Source: Deltaproteobacteria bacterium (lineage in GTDB: Bacteria > UBA10199 > JADGCS01). Taken from it: a stretch of 64,000 nt of DNA. The notes under the pieces were generated by a model that worked only from the letters and a program-made list of their open reading frames with translations, was not told where the DNA came from and did not search any database. Below are positions 40,986 through 49,630 of this stretch, piece after piece. Every line of letters begins with the position of its first letter. Position 1 is the first letter of the stretch. Made by a program: the position numbers and the translations under genes. The DNA is taken from positions 1 to 64,000 of the forward strand of contig JACKPK010000003.1 in the NCBI GenBank assembly GCA_024233595.1. The letters run 5' to 3'.

Positions 40986-42475
40986 GACGAACTCGCAATC
41001 AATTTAGGTTGCGGTTCTTCTAAATCGTAACCAAGGCCTTCTGGCAATTCTTTTTTGCCTTTAACGCCCAAGCTCTCTAGCTCGCGGGCTTTGGTCAGGA
41101 CACGGCGGTTAAAGCTATTAAAACCTTTGTCGTAAGATTCTTTTGCTTTGTCTAAATGTCTGCCGATGCTCACAAAGTGCTCCACAAAATCAGCTAAGCG
41201 TTTGTGCAATTCTTGCCCAGCATCGGAGATTAACATGGCGTTTTGAGCAAGCTTCTCTTCGTTCCAGCCATAGCGAATGACTTTGAGTAGTCCCACCAAG
41301 GTTGGAGGAGTCGCAACCAAGATTTTCTTTTCGAGCGCAAATTCCATGAGGTCGGGTTGGGTTTCTAAGGCGGCGTACAAAAAGGATTCGTTTGGCAAAA
41401 ACATCACCGTGAAATCAGCCGAACCATCTAGGTTTTTTCCGTACTCTTTGGTGGCGAGTTTTTTAACGTGGTCTTTAACATGGCGGCCATGCCGGGTGAG
41501 CTCTTGTCCTCTAAGTTCTTCTGTTCCGGCATCTAAGGCGGCTAGAAAACCATCGGTTGGTGTTTTGGCATCCACCACCACAAAGCGTCCTCCGGGCATG
41601 CGCACTGTCATGTCAGGAATCAGGCGATCGCCTTCTGCGGTTGTGTTTGCGTCTTGAAAGGTCACATCGGCAAATTCGGACATGCCTGCAAGTTCCACAC
41701 AGTTTTTAAGTTGGACTTCGCCCCAGCGGCCACGCACATGCGGTTTTTTGAGTGCGTCTTTTAAAGCGCGGGTTTCTGAAGAGAGTGTGGTGCCGGTTTC
41801 GATCACGCGTTTGAGTTCGGATTCGATCGTTGTGTAAGACTTTTGGCGTTCTTTTTCTAGGTCGCGCACATGCACTTGGTAACGCTCTAAGGTTTCTTGC
41901 AAAGGTTTGACCAAGCCTTCTATGGATTTTTTGCGCGCTTCTAAATCGTGGCCAGCGCCTTCTTTGTGTTTGGCAAAAACCTTTTCGGCAAGATCCATAA
42001 AGGATTTGTTGGCGCCTTCTAGAGCTTCTGCAGCAGTGCCTTTGAATTTTATGGAAAGCGCTTCTTCAAATTCTTTTAAGAGTTTCTTTTCGCTTTCGAG
42101 CATTTCGCGAGCGGCTTTCATTTCGCCTTCAGCCTGCACGCGTTCCAAATTGGCTTTGTTCAGATGAGTTTCGGTTTCTTTAAGGGCCAGTTTGATTTCT
42201 TCAAGTTGCTGAGACAAGGCTTGCACACGATCTTCAGCAACGGCTTTTTCGCGTTCGGATTCGTTGGCTTTCCATTCGGCGTGATCGATTTTTCCCTGCA
42301 ATGTTTTGAGCTCTTCTGAAATGCGATCTTTGTCTGTGTTTGTGGATCGGAGTTCCATTTTTACGGACTGTTGGCGCTGGTAAAAAAGAGCGGCTAAAAC
42401 AGCAAACAAAACGCTTATTGCGCCAAGAACAGAAATGATGATGAGGGCCGTCTGAGATAATTGCGATGAATCCAT
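40982..42475 (-). CDS. rmuC: RmuC-family DNA recombination protein
   Basis: The 497-residue protein has an N-terminal membrane segment (about 10-32, LIIISVLGAISVLFAVLAAL), then about 160 residues of coiled coil. The RmuC nuclease-like domain follows, with GRWGEVQLKNCVELAGM, VVDAKTPTDGFLAALDA and MFLPNESFLYAALE. RmuC limits inversions at short inverted repeats in E. coli, of interest because this genome is rich in inverted repeats. It is followed with ATGA overlaps by the membrane microprotein and the isochorismatase gene. Confidence 0.9.
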   Translation of the reverse strand: MDSSQLSQTALIIISVLGAISVLFAVLAALFYQRQQSVKMELRSTNTDKDRISEELKTLQGKIDHAEWKANESEREKAVAEDRVQALSQQLEEIKLALKETETHLNKANLERVQAEGEMKAAREMLESEKKLLKEFEEALSIKFKGTAAEALEGANKSFMDLAEKVFAKHKEGAGHDLEARKKSIEGLVKPLQETLERYQVHVRDLEKERQKSYTTIESELKRVIETGTTLSSETRALKDALKKPHVRGRWGEVQLKNCVELAGMSEFADVTFQDANTTAEGDRLIPDMTVRMPGGRFVVVDAKTPTDGFLAALDAGTEELRGQELTRHGRHVKDHVKKLATKEYGKNLDGSADFTVMFLPNESFLYAALETQPDLMEFALEKKILVATPPTLVGLLKVIRYGWNEEKLAQNAMLISDAGQELHKRLADFVEHFVSIGRHLDKAKESYDKGFNSFNRRVLTKARELESLGVKGKKELPEGLGYDLEEPQPKLIASSS

Positions 42476-42519
42476 GATTTGAGGCTAATCAAAGCGGACA
42501 GGCTTAGGCAATGGATTTT

Positions 42520-42870
42520 TTAGATGATGTGTTTTCGGTGTTTAGCGACCATTTTATAAGCCCAGTCAAAAAGCTGTTTAAAAACAGGCCAGGTCGTAAT
42601 CACGTAGAACAGCCAGAATTTTTTCTGTGTTTTTAAATAGTAACGAAAAACATCGGGGCCTTTTAAGGTGCTGCCAGAATCAAAGATCAGGTGCACGGCT
42701 TCACTGAGTTCTTGCTGACTCAGAGGAAAGTCAGCTTGGTCTTTGTAATCCTGATAGGCTTTGGCCTGGATGTTATTTTCTTGCATCCACCGAGCCCAGT
42801 GTTGGTTGATGGCTTGGCAAAGGGAGCAGTCTCCATCGATTAACAAATAGGCTTTGGGGTTTGTGTTCAC
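42520..42870 (-). CDS. DUF393/DCC-family thiol-disulfide oxidoreductase-like protein
   Basis: The 116-residue protein begins with LLIDGDCSLCQAINQHWARWM, the DGxCxxC signature of the DCC family, which resembles thioredoxin-fold oxidoreductases. The remaining motifs (AVHLIFDSGSTLKGPDVFRYYL) also fit. The partner protein is unknown. The DUF481 gene upstream on the same strand ends 1 base before its start. Confidence 0.8.
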   Translation of the reverse strand: MNTNPKAYLLIDGDCSLCQAINQHWARWMQENNIQAKAYQDYKDQADFPLSQQELSEAVHLIFDSGSTLKGPDVFRYYLKTQKKFWLFYVITTWPVFKQLFDWAYKMVAKHRKHII

Positions 42871-42871
42871 C

Positions 42872-43669
42872 CTAGAAGTCTAAAACGACAGAGGCGGTTT
42901 GTGCAAAGTCCCATTTTTTAAATCCAGTCACTGGTTGGTTATCAAAGCGAAAATTAGAAGTCAGAGCCAGAGACAGGTGTTCAATGAGGTTTGCTTTGAT
43001 TTCGGCCAGAGTGTTAAAGCGGACGTCTTCCACGACTTCTAAGTTAAAAAAGCCTTCCGAAATGTGGCGCAGCGAAACGTGTTCGTTGATTTGCCAAGAA
43101 AACAAATAGCCCAAGGTGGCCGAATGAATGCTTTGATCGTTGTCGGGAGCAATGCGGAATTCTTTATCGTAGGTGTAGCCGCCGCCCGCTTTGAACACAA
43201 TGCTATCGGTTTCGATAAAATAATTACCAATGCCTGTCATGGCCTGGATTTTGTGGTCCAAACCATTGAGTTGATCGGTGAGCCAACCCAAACCAGTTTG
43301 CCAGTACCATTTTTTATAAAAGAGGTATTCTGTTTGATTGTTGGCAAAAAAGTACTGTGCCGTGGTTTGTGAAGCGCCATTAACTTGCGAGCGTGAGAAC
43401 ACCGCACCGGCATTCAGCTTGTCGGTAAAGAGCCCTTTGCGCAGGGTCAGTGATTCGCTGGCGTCTAGGGTGATGTTTTCGGAGTTTCCGGCTGTGATCA
43501 CGCCACCTAATTTTAATGTGTTGTGCGCTTGCCATGTTTTGGGAACCTGATCTTTGAATTTAGGTGAGTGCAGGTGCCAGTTTGTGGGCTTGAGTGTGGC
43601 TTCTTGTGCCAAAACAGAAAACGGCGCGATAAAGGTTATGAACAGACAAATAAAAATGAAATTTTTCAT
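42872..43669 (-). CDS. DUF481-family outer-membrane beta-barrel protein
   Basis: The 265-residue protein has a signal peptide (MKNFIFICLFITFIAPFSVLAQ, cleavage near residue 21). Alternating beta strands of a salt-induced outer-membrane-type DUF481 barrel follow: LKLGGVITAGNSENITLDASESL, QTEYLFYKKWYWQTGLGWL, IGNYFIETDSIVFKAGGGYTYD and the C-terminal strand WDFAQTASVVLDF ending in Phe. Function unknown. It leads a pair with the DCC-family gene. Confidence 0.85.
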   Translation of the reverse strand: MKNFIFICLFITFIAPFSVLAQEATLKPTNWHLHSPKFKDQVPKTWQAHNTLKLGGVITAGNSENITLDASESLTLRKGLFTDKLNAGAVFSRSQVNGASQTTAQYFFANNQTEYLFYKKWYWQTGLGWLTDQLNGLDHKIQAMTGIGNYFIETDSIVFKAGGGYTYDKEFRIAPDNDQSIHSATLGYLFSWQINEHVSLRHISEGFFNLEVVEDVRFNTLAEIKANLIEHLSLALTSNFRFDNQPVTGFKKWDFAQTASVVLDF

Positions 43670-43790
43670 GGATCTCTCGTGGTTTGTGTTTTTCGGATGC
43701 TGTTTCTAACAAAGTCAGTTGATAAAGTCATGGGTGATTATCACTAAAATCCTTTGCGTCTTGGCGTCTAGATTCGCTATGCCTTTGCGC

Positions 43791-45086
43791 ATGAAAACAG
43801 AACTTTCCGAAAAACTTTTTGCTAAGGCCAAACAGAGTATCCCGGGTGGCGTGAACAGCCCCGTGCGTGCGTTTAAATCAGTGGGAGGCACGCCGCCTTT
43901 TATTGTGCGCGCTAAGGGCGCTTATGTTTACGACGCCGATGGCAACGAGTATTTGGATTATGTCGGCACGTGGGGCCCTGCTATTTTAGGACACGCCGCA
44001 CCCGAGGTTTTAACAGATTTACACTACGCCATGAAAAACGGTTTGAGTTTTGGAGCGCCCACCCCCAAAGAAATTGATCTTGCTGAAAAGGTCAAAGAGC
44101 TTGTTCCCAGTATAGACAAAGTTCGTTTTGTGAATTCTGGCACCGAGGCCACCATGAGCGCGATCCGATTGGCGCGTGGTTACACAAAGCGCGATAAGAT
44201 CATCAAGTTCGATGGCTGTTACCATGGTCATGCCGATTACCTTTTGGTCAAAGCGGGATCCGGTGCAGAGACTTGCGGTGTGCCTGACAGCGCTGGTGTT
44301 CCCAAAAGTTTTACTGAGCACACTTTAAGCGCGCGTTACAACGATTTGGAATCGGTGCAGGCGGTTTTAGAGGCCAATAAAAATGAAGTGGCTTGTGTGA
44401 TTGTGGAACCCATTATTGGCAATATGGGTTGCATCCCGCCGCAAGAAGGATTTTTGCAAGGCTTGCGTAAACTTTGCGATGAGCACAAAACGCTTTTGAT
44501 TTTTGACGAGGTCATGACAGGTTTTCGTGTGGCTTTGGGTGGGGCGCAAGAGCTTTATGGCATCACACCAGACTTAACTTGTTTTGGAAAAATCATTGGT
44601 GGTGGTTTGCCTGTTGGTGCTTATGGTGGTCGTGCTGACATCATGGCCTGCGTGGCTCCCGAAGGCCCTGTTTACCAAGCGGGCACTTTATCGGGGAATC
44701 CTTTGGCCATGGCTGTTGGGCTTAAAACGCTCACAATGCTATCGGAAGGCAAAGGCAAGGTTTACAAAGAACTAGAGCGCAAGGGCGCGCTTTTAGAAGA
44801 GGCTTTGCAAGCGGCGTTGGATCGTCAAAAAGTGACGGCACAGATCAATCGTGTGGGTTCCATGTTTTCGGTGTTCTTTGCGGATCACCCTGTCAACACC
44901 GCAGACGATGCGCGCAAAGCCAATGGCGAAACATTCAACCAGTTGTTTCATTATTATTTGGAGCGCGGTGTTTATGTGGCACCAAGTGCTTTTGAAGCTG
45001 GCTTTATTTCGCTCAAACACAGCGATGAAGACCTTCTGCGCACGACAGAGGTGTTCGAGGGGTTTTTGGAACAGATTCTTTCTTAA
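43791..45086 (+). CDS. hemL: Glutamate-1-semialdehyde 2,1-aminomutase
   Basis: I start at ATG 43791 (MKTELSEKLFAKAKQSIPGGVNSP), giving 431 residues, because it matches the usual HemL N-terminus; the frame is open from 43719. Hallmarks are SIPGGVNSPVRAF, DYVGTWGPAILGH, VNSGTEATMSAIRLARGYT, FDEVMTGFRV and the PLP-Lys in CFGKIIGGGLPVGAYGG. It makes 5-aminolevulinate from glutamate semialdehyde, so this bacterium uses the C5 haem pathway. Confidence 0.96.
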   Translation: MKTELSEKLFAKAKQSIPGGVNSPVRAFKSVGGTPPFIVRAKGAYVYDADGNEYLDYVGTWGPAILGHAAPEVLTDLHYAMKNGLSFGAPTPKEIDLAEKVKELVPSIDKVRFVNSGTEATMSAIRLARGYTKRDKIIKFDGCYHGHADYLLVKAGSGAETCGVPDSAGVPKSFTEHTLSARYNDLESVQAVLEANKNEVACVIVEPIIGNMGCIPPQEGFLQGLRKLCDEHKTLLIFDEVMTGFRVALGGAQELYGITPDLTCFGKIIGGGLPVGAYGGRADIMACVAPEGPVYQAGTLSGNPLAMAVGLKTLTMLSEGKGKVYKELERKGALLEEALQAALDRQKVTAQINRVGSMFSVFFADHPVNTADDARKANGETFNQLFHYYLERGVYVAPSAFEAGFISLKHSDEDLLRTTEVFEGFLEQILS

Positions 45087-45394
45087 AAGTTGATCAAAGG
45101 CATTTTCATCTCTTTAACTATCGGCAGATCTCTAAATTTGTTGTTATGAATCTCACGACCAATTGTGGATATCCTTGTGTAAAAGTCGAAGAACACTTCT
45201 TGAAAAACCTCTATTTTTCAGCCTGATCACCGGCTTTTCCACAGTTTGTGCAAACTTATCCCTAAGTTGTTGGAAAACAATAAAAATCCTGTGATTTCAA
45301 TAGCTTTGAACGAAAATGCGCGAGTTGTCCACAGGCTGGCGAAAAGCAACCATAAATCAATGCTTTAAAAATTCTGACGAAGCCCAATCGTTTC
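45087..45394. other. Non-coding region before the dcw promoter with DnaA-box-like words
   Basis: No gene is seen. Three DnaA-box-like words are present: TGTGGATAT (45164-45172), TTTTCCACA (45235-45243) and TTGTCCACA (45325-45333). The stretch is AT-rich. A frame starting at 45316 runs into mraZ in another frame, has no ribosome site, and is not a gene. Confidence 0.4.
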
Positions 45395-45449
45395 TTGACC
45401 GATTTCAAAAAAATGGTTTAAAATCCCAAAAAGTGGGAGAAAGTGGTAA
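45395..45449 (+). promoter_or_regulatory. mraZ promoter with tandem MraZ-type operator repeats
   Basis: TTGACC (45395-45400) and TAAAAT (45419-45424), 18 bases apart, form a sigma-70-type promoter. Directly at the expected start site lie two 10-base repeats, AAAGTGGGAG (45430-45439) and AAAGTGGTAA (45440-45449). They match the GTGG repeats spaced every 10 bases that MraZ binds in E. coli and Mollicutes. mraZ is therefore probably autorepressed. Confidence 0.8.
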
Positions 45450-45494
45450 ATTTCTCCAGGGTACTTGCAAGTATTTTAAATCACTAAGGATTTC

Positions 45495-45935
45495 ATGTTT
45501 CGCGGTCGTTTTGCACATAGCCTTGATGCCAAGGGACGGGTGTCCATTCCCTCAAAATTTCGGGAAGTGCTCTCGTGCGCCTACGACGAACGGCTGATTT
45601 TGACCAATTTTGACGGCTGTTTGTGGGGTTATCCCGTCGCAGAATGGCAAAAAATCGAGGACCGCGTGGCCAGTCTCCCGCAGTTCAAGCCAGAGGTCAA
45701 AGCTTTGCAGCGTGTTTTCATTTCTGCGGCAACCGAATGTGTGCTCGATAAACAAGGTCGTATTCTCATTCCGCCGACCTTGCGTGAGTACGCGGGCATC
45801 GATCGTGATTTGATTTTTGTAGGCATGACCAAACGTATCGAAGTGTGGTCGCAAGATCGTTGGGACAAAATTTTTGAAGAAAGCCAAAACGACATTGGCG
45901 CGATGACAGAAAAGTTAGCTGAGCTTGGGTTGTGA
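45495..45935 (+). CDS. mraZ: Transcriptional regulator MraZ
   Basis: The 146-residue protein has two swapped-hairpin AbrB-like half domains, marked by SLDAKGRVSIPSKFRE and VLDKQGRILIPPTLREYAG. It forms rings that bind tandem GTGG repeats upstream of the division gene cluster. Such repeats lie about 45 bases upstream, supporting negative autoregulation of the dcw operon. An AAGGA ribosome site precedes the ATG. Length and both DxxGR motifs are canonical. Confidence 0.95.
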   Translation: MFRGRFAHSLDAKGRVSIPSKFREVLSCAYDERLILTNFDGCLWGYPVAEWQKIEDRVASLPQFKPEVKALQRVFISAATECVLDKQGRILIPPTLREYAGIDRDLIFVGMTKRIEVWSQDRWDKIFEESQNDIGAMTEKLAELGL

Positions 45936-45982
45936 TTTGTTGAGCAAAGCTTGGCGAGCTTCGTGTGAAAAAGGAGTGGTGA

Positions 45983-46342
45983 ATGGAGATTTCTAAAGTG
46001 CACGATATTTCAATTTTACATTTGTTTGGTGAGGTTTCTTTTATGGAAATCGATCGCATCGAACGTGTGTTGAACTCTTTGCAACAAACCAATCACAACA
46101 AAGTGCTCATCGATATGACGTCGGTGGATCACATTCATTACGTGGTCATCAAAAATCTCATAGAGAAAGCCATGTCGTTTCGAGACATGAGCGGAGACAT
46201 CCGCTTGGTGAGCGTGCAAGAAGACGCGCGCGAGATGATTCGGTTTACGGGCGCAGACCAATACCTGGAAGATTATGCCAATATCTCCGAAGGTATTTTG
46301 AGTTTTTTGACGCGGACGGAATCAAACGAAATTTATCAGTAG
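45983..46342 (+). CDS. STAS-domain protein inserted in the division cluster
   Basis: The 119-residue protein has the STAS fold of SpoIIAA-type anti-sigma-factor antagonists: ISKVHDISILHLFGEVSFMEIDRIERVLNSL, KVLIDMTSVDHIHYVVIKNLIEKA and GDIRLVSVQEDAREMIRFTGADQYLEDY. The phosphorylatable Ser/Thr of the usual D-S-S-G loop is absent (DHIHYVV), so regulation by a SpoIIAB-like kinase is unlikely. It sits between mraZ and rsmH in the same orientation, a position not used in E. coli or B. subtilis. A division- or envelope-linked binding role is inferred from position only. Confidence 0.8.
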   Translation: MEISKVHDISILHLFGEVSFMEIDRIERVLNSLQQTNHNKVLIDMTSVDHIHYVVIKNLIEKAMSFRDMSGDIRLVSVQEDAREMIRFTGADQYLEDYANISEGILSFLTRTESNEIYQ

Positions 46343-46393
46343 TTTTTGGCGTTAGGTTGGCAGCTTTGAAAATTGAAACGCAAGAGAGTCGTC

Positions 46394-47284
46394 ATGGCTG
46401 ATCATGTCTCGGTGTTACTGGAAGAAACGGTGTCAGCTTGGGTTACCGATCCAGATGGAATTTATCTGGATGGAACGGGCGGCTATGGCGGGCACACAAG
46501 CTTGCTCTTAAAAAAGCTAGGCTCAAAAGCAAAAGTGTTTGTTTGCGATTATCATTTGCCCACAGCCAAGCTTTTGCAAAGTAAGTTTGCTGAAGATGAT
46601 CGCGTTACGGTTTTTCATCAGCGCTTCTCGCGCGTTTTGCAAGAAGAGCTGTTAGAAAAAAACTTTGATGGCATCTTGGTCGACTTGGGCATTTCGTCGC
46701 CGCAGTTGGCGGAGGCCGATTTAGGAATTGGGTTTTTGTTAGATGATGCGCCTTTGGACATGCGCATTGATCACCGTTTGGAAAAAACGGCAGCAGATCT
46801 TTTACAGGAAGAATCGGAAGAAGATTTGGCTGATATGTTCTTTTATTTTGGAGGCGAGCGTTACTCGCGAAAAATTGCGGCGGCAATTGTGCATGACCGA
46901 GAAAAAGGTGTTGTTTACAAAACAACCTCCGAACTGCGGGATCTTTGTGATCGTGTTTTGGGTCGATTTTATCGACAAAAAAAGATTCACGCGGCGACCA
47001 AAGTTTTTCAGGCCTTACGCATTGCTGTGAATCAGGAGCTAAAAGAATTGGAACTTTTTTTAGAGTTAGCTCCTCAGCATTTAAAGCCAAACGGTCATTT
47101 GGCCGTGATTGCGTTTCACAGCGGTGAAGACCGTATGGTGAAAACAAAATTTAGAGACTTGGCCATGGAAGATGGCTTTGCTTTGCCAAAGCGTAAAGCC
47201 ATTAAGCCAAGCGCTGAAGAAATTGACCAAAACCCACGAGCGCGTTCGGCGCGGTTGAGGGTATTAGAAAGAAGGTCCTTATGA
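46394..47284 (+). CDS. rsmH: 16S rRNA (cytosine-1402-N4)-methyltransferase
   Basis: The 296-residue form starts at ATG 46394 (MADHVSVLLEETVSAWV), matching the family N-terminus; TTG 46373 in the same frame is possible. The SAM-binding loop YLDGTGGYGGHTSLLL, DGILVDLGISSPQL and the C-terminal NPRARSARLRVLER are all characteristic. RsmH methylates 16S rRNA and is part of the dcw cluster in most bacteria. It overlaps ftsL by 4 bases. Confidence 0.95.
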   Translation: MADHVSVLLEETVSAWVTDPDGIYLDGTGGYGGHTSLLLKKLGSKAKVFVCDYHLPTAKLLQSKFAEDDRVTVFHQRFSRVLQEELLEKNFDGILVDLGISSPQLAEADLGIGFLLDDAPLDMRIDHRLEKTAADLLQEESEEDLADMFFYFGGERYSRKIAAAIVHDREKGVVYKTTSELRDLCDRVLGRFYRQKKIHAATKVFQALRIAVNQELKELELFLELAPQHLKPNGHLAVIAFHSGEDRMVKTKFRDLAMEDGFALPKRKAIKPSAEEIDQNPRARSARLRVLERRSL

Positions 47285-47640
47285 ACAGAGTTGTCACCGG
47301 GTACACCTTAGGGAGTCGTGCCGTTGGGAAACAATCAACGGTCACTAAATTAGATTTTTTAAAAACAAAGTTTGTGATCAAGCTTTTGGTCTTGTTGGTT
47401 TTTGCTGTGATTTTGGCTTTGTTTTACATTTGGTCTCGCATCCAGATTGTTCAGCTTGGTTACGAAATCAACGAACATCAAAACCAGTATCATGAAATTC
47501 TAGTGGAGAACAGGCGCCTAGAAATGGAGTTGGCGCTCATGAAATCTCCAGATCGATTGCAAGAGTTCGCAGCACAAAAAATTGGCATGCAATACCCTGA
47601 GGTTGAGCAAATTAAATCAGTGCAGGTGAAAAACGAATAG
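47281..47640 (+). CDS. ftsL: Cell division protein FtsL-like
   Basis: The 119-residue bitopic protein has a basic cytoplasmic N-terminus and a transmembrane helix at about 34-52 (IKLLVLLVFAVILALFYIW). A periplasmic heptad-patterned coiled coil follows (VQLGYEINEHQNQYHEILVENRRLEMELALMKS), ending near a conserved IGMQYPEV. It would pair with FtsB-type proteins and recruit FtsWI. Assignment rests on architecture and position between rsmH and ftsI, since FtsL sequences are poorly conserved. Confidence 0.85.
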   Translation: MNRVVTGYTLGSRAVGKQSTVTKLDFLKTKFVIKLLVLLVFAVILALFYIWSRIQIVQLGYEINEHQNQYHEILVENRRLEMELALMKSPDRLQEFAAQKIGMQYPEVEQIKSVQVKNE

Positions 47641-47647
47641 TGGGTCC

Positions 47648-49630
47648 ATGTCTAACAAAAACAAAAAGCTCCGTACTTACCGCATCAAGATTTCTCTGAT
47701 CTTCACGCTTTTTATCGCGTTTTTTTCGGTCATTTGTCTGCGCTCCTACCAATTGCAAATTCTAGGCAATGCCAAGCTCAATGATCTTGCCAAGGCACAG
47801 TATCATAAAAAACTCACGATCAAACCCAAACGCGGCACCATTTATGATCGCAATGGTGATGTGTTGGCTTTGGATGTGATGGTGACTTCCATTGGTATTC
47901 ATCCTCATCTTATTTTAGACGCACAAAGAAATGAGCTGATTTCTTTGTTGGTCAAGCACACGTCTCGTCCCAAAAAAGAAATCCTACAGAAGTTAAAATC
48001 CAAAAGAAAATTCGAATGGATTGAGCGTCGTATTGCTGCTTCTGATGGCGAAAAAATCGAAGACAAACGTTTTAAAGGCGTTCAGGTTGTGCGTGAGTAC
48101 CGTCGCTTTTACCCCAATAAGCATTTGGCGGGTCAGCTTCTTGGTGCTGTTGGTTACGATGCCAAGGCGCTTGCTGGTTTAGAATTGTCTTACGATCATT
48201 TCTTGCGAGCGGATGCCACGGCCAAAGAAGTGCAACGTGATGCGCGGGGGCGTTTTTTTTCGACCAGCGATTCTCTAGAAAAAAGTCATGATGTGTATCT
48301 GACTTTAGATCGCAATGTGCAGAGCATCACCGAACAAGCGCTTTTAAAAGCCGCTCAAAAGCACAAGCCCAAATCTGCTTACGCGATTGTGACTGATGTT
48401 GATACCGGTGATATTTTGGCCATGGCCAATTACCCATCTTTTAATCCCAATGTTTATTGGAAGTACCCGCAAAAGTATTGGAAAAACCACGCCGTGCTCG
48501 ACACCTTTGAGCCGGGCTCAACATTCAAAACAGTTTTGATGGCCGCAGCGTTGCAATCAGGGGAAGTGAAAATCAGCGATCGCTTTTTTTGTGAGAACGG
48601 CAGCTACCGCGTTAAAACAAATATCATTAAAGACGATCACCCCAAAGGTTGGTTGGATGTTAAAGGCATTCTCAAGGTGTCTTCAAATATTGGGGTGACA
48701 AAAATAGCGCAAAAAATTGGTCCGGAACAATTTTACAACACCATTAAGGGCATGGGCTTTGGTGAAAAAATCGATATTGGTTTTGTTGGCGAATTGGCAG
48801 GCAGCTTGCGGCATTACAAAACTTGGAAAGACATTGAGTTTAGTAACATTGCTTTTGGGCAAGGACTGGCAGTTAATGGCATTCAAATGGCGGGTGCTTA
48901 CGGGGCTATGGTGAACGGCGGTTGGTACGTTAAGCCAAGTGTTGTCAAAAGAGTTGTTGATCATCATGAGCAAGAAGATGTTCTTATTGAAGACAACGAG
49001 CCCGTACAAATTTTAGATCAGAACGTTTCCGATGATTTAAGAGCCATGTTGCATTCGGTCACACAAGAAGGTGGCACAGCTCCGCAAACGCACATTGATG
49101 GTTATTTGTCAGGTGGTAAAACCGGCACAGCACAAATTTTTGATTTGGAAAAAAGAGCTTACGCTGATCATGCTTACATGAGTTCTTTTTTAGGATTTGC
49201 TCCGCTTAATAAACCCAAATACTTAATTTACGTTGTATTCAACACACCAAAAGAAAATGGTTATTACGGTGGTGTGGTGGCAGGGCCTGTGTTTAAAGAG
49301 ATTGCCGAAAAGTCTCTTGCGTACGCGGGCATCACGCCAGAATTTAAAACGCATGATCCTAAAAACACAAAACCAGAAAACAAATTAAGTGTCGCAGAAC
49401 TCAATTCTGTTTTGAAGCTGCGCTTTAGAAACATCGAAAAAGATTTTGAGGCCAAGCGCGTGCCAGATTTGCGTGGGCTCAGTTTGCGTAAGGTGCATGA
49501 GCTTCTTGGTGATCAGGGGCTGAGTCTCAAAACAAGTGGTAGCGGTGTGGTTGTGAAACAGTCGCCGCAACCAGGCTCTCAATTTAAACAAGGTCAGTCT
49601 TTGTTTGTAAAATTGGAGCACCGATCATGA
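47648..49630 (+). CDS. ftsI: Division-specific transpeptidase FtsI (PBP3) with C-terminal PASTA domain
   Basis: The 660-residue class B PBP has an N-terminal membrane anchor (about 14-32), KRGTIYDRNG (dimerisation-domain start), and a transpeptidase domain with STFK (291-294), SSN (344-346) and KTG (490-492). A C-terminal PASTA module covers about 596-660 (VPDLRGLSLRKVHELLGDQGLSLKTSG). PASTA on the septal enzyme recalls SpoVD and Gram-positive PBPs and is absent from E. coli FtsI. It crosslinks septal peptidoglycan together with FtsW, encoded downstream. It overlaps murE by 4 bases. Confidence 0.95.
   Translation: MSNKNKKLRTYRIKISLIFTLFIAFFSVICLRSYQLQILGNAKLNDLAKAQYHKKLTIKPKRGTIYDRNGDVLALDVMVTSIGIHPHLILDAQRNELISLLVKHTSRPKKEILQKLKSKRKFEWIERRIAASDGEKIEDKRFKGVQVVREYRRFYPNKHLAGQLLGAVGYDAKALAGLELSYDHFLRADATAKEVQRDARGRFFSTSDSLEKSHDVYLTLDRNVQSITEQALLKAAQKHKPKSAYAIVTDVDTGDILAMANYPSFNPNVYWKYPQKYWKNHAVLDTFEPGSTFKTVLMAAALQSGEVKISDRFFCENGSYRVKTNIIKDDHPKGWLDVKGILKVSSNIGVTKIAQKIGPEQFYNTIKGMGFGEKIDIGFVGELAGSLRHYKTWKDIEFSNIAFGQGLAVNGIQMAGAYGAMVNGGWYVKPSVVKRVVDHHEQEDVLIEDNEPVQILDQNVSDDLRAMLHSVTQEGGTAPQTHIDGYLSGGKTGTAQIFDLEKRAYADHAYMSSFLGFAPLNKPKYLIYVVFNTPKENGYYGGVVAGPVFKEIAEKSLAYAGITPEFKTHDPKNTKPENKLSVAELNSVLKLRFRNIEKDFEAKRVPDLRGLSLRKVHELLGDQGLSLKTSGSGVVVKQSPQPGSQFKQGQSLFVKLEHRS

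Noticed and set aside
45087..45394. Possible replication origin because of DnaA-box-like words
   Set aside because: Only three imperfect boxes, no clear unwinding element, and no dnaA or dnaN gene nearby.
45316..45597. 93-residue open frame running into mraZ
   Set aside because: No ribosome site, covers the mraZ promoter and MraZ repeats, and overlaps mraZ in another frame.
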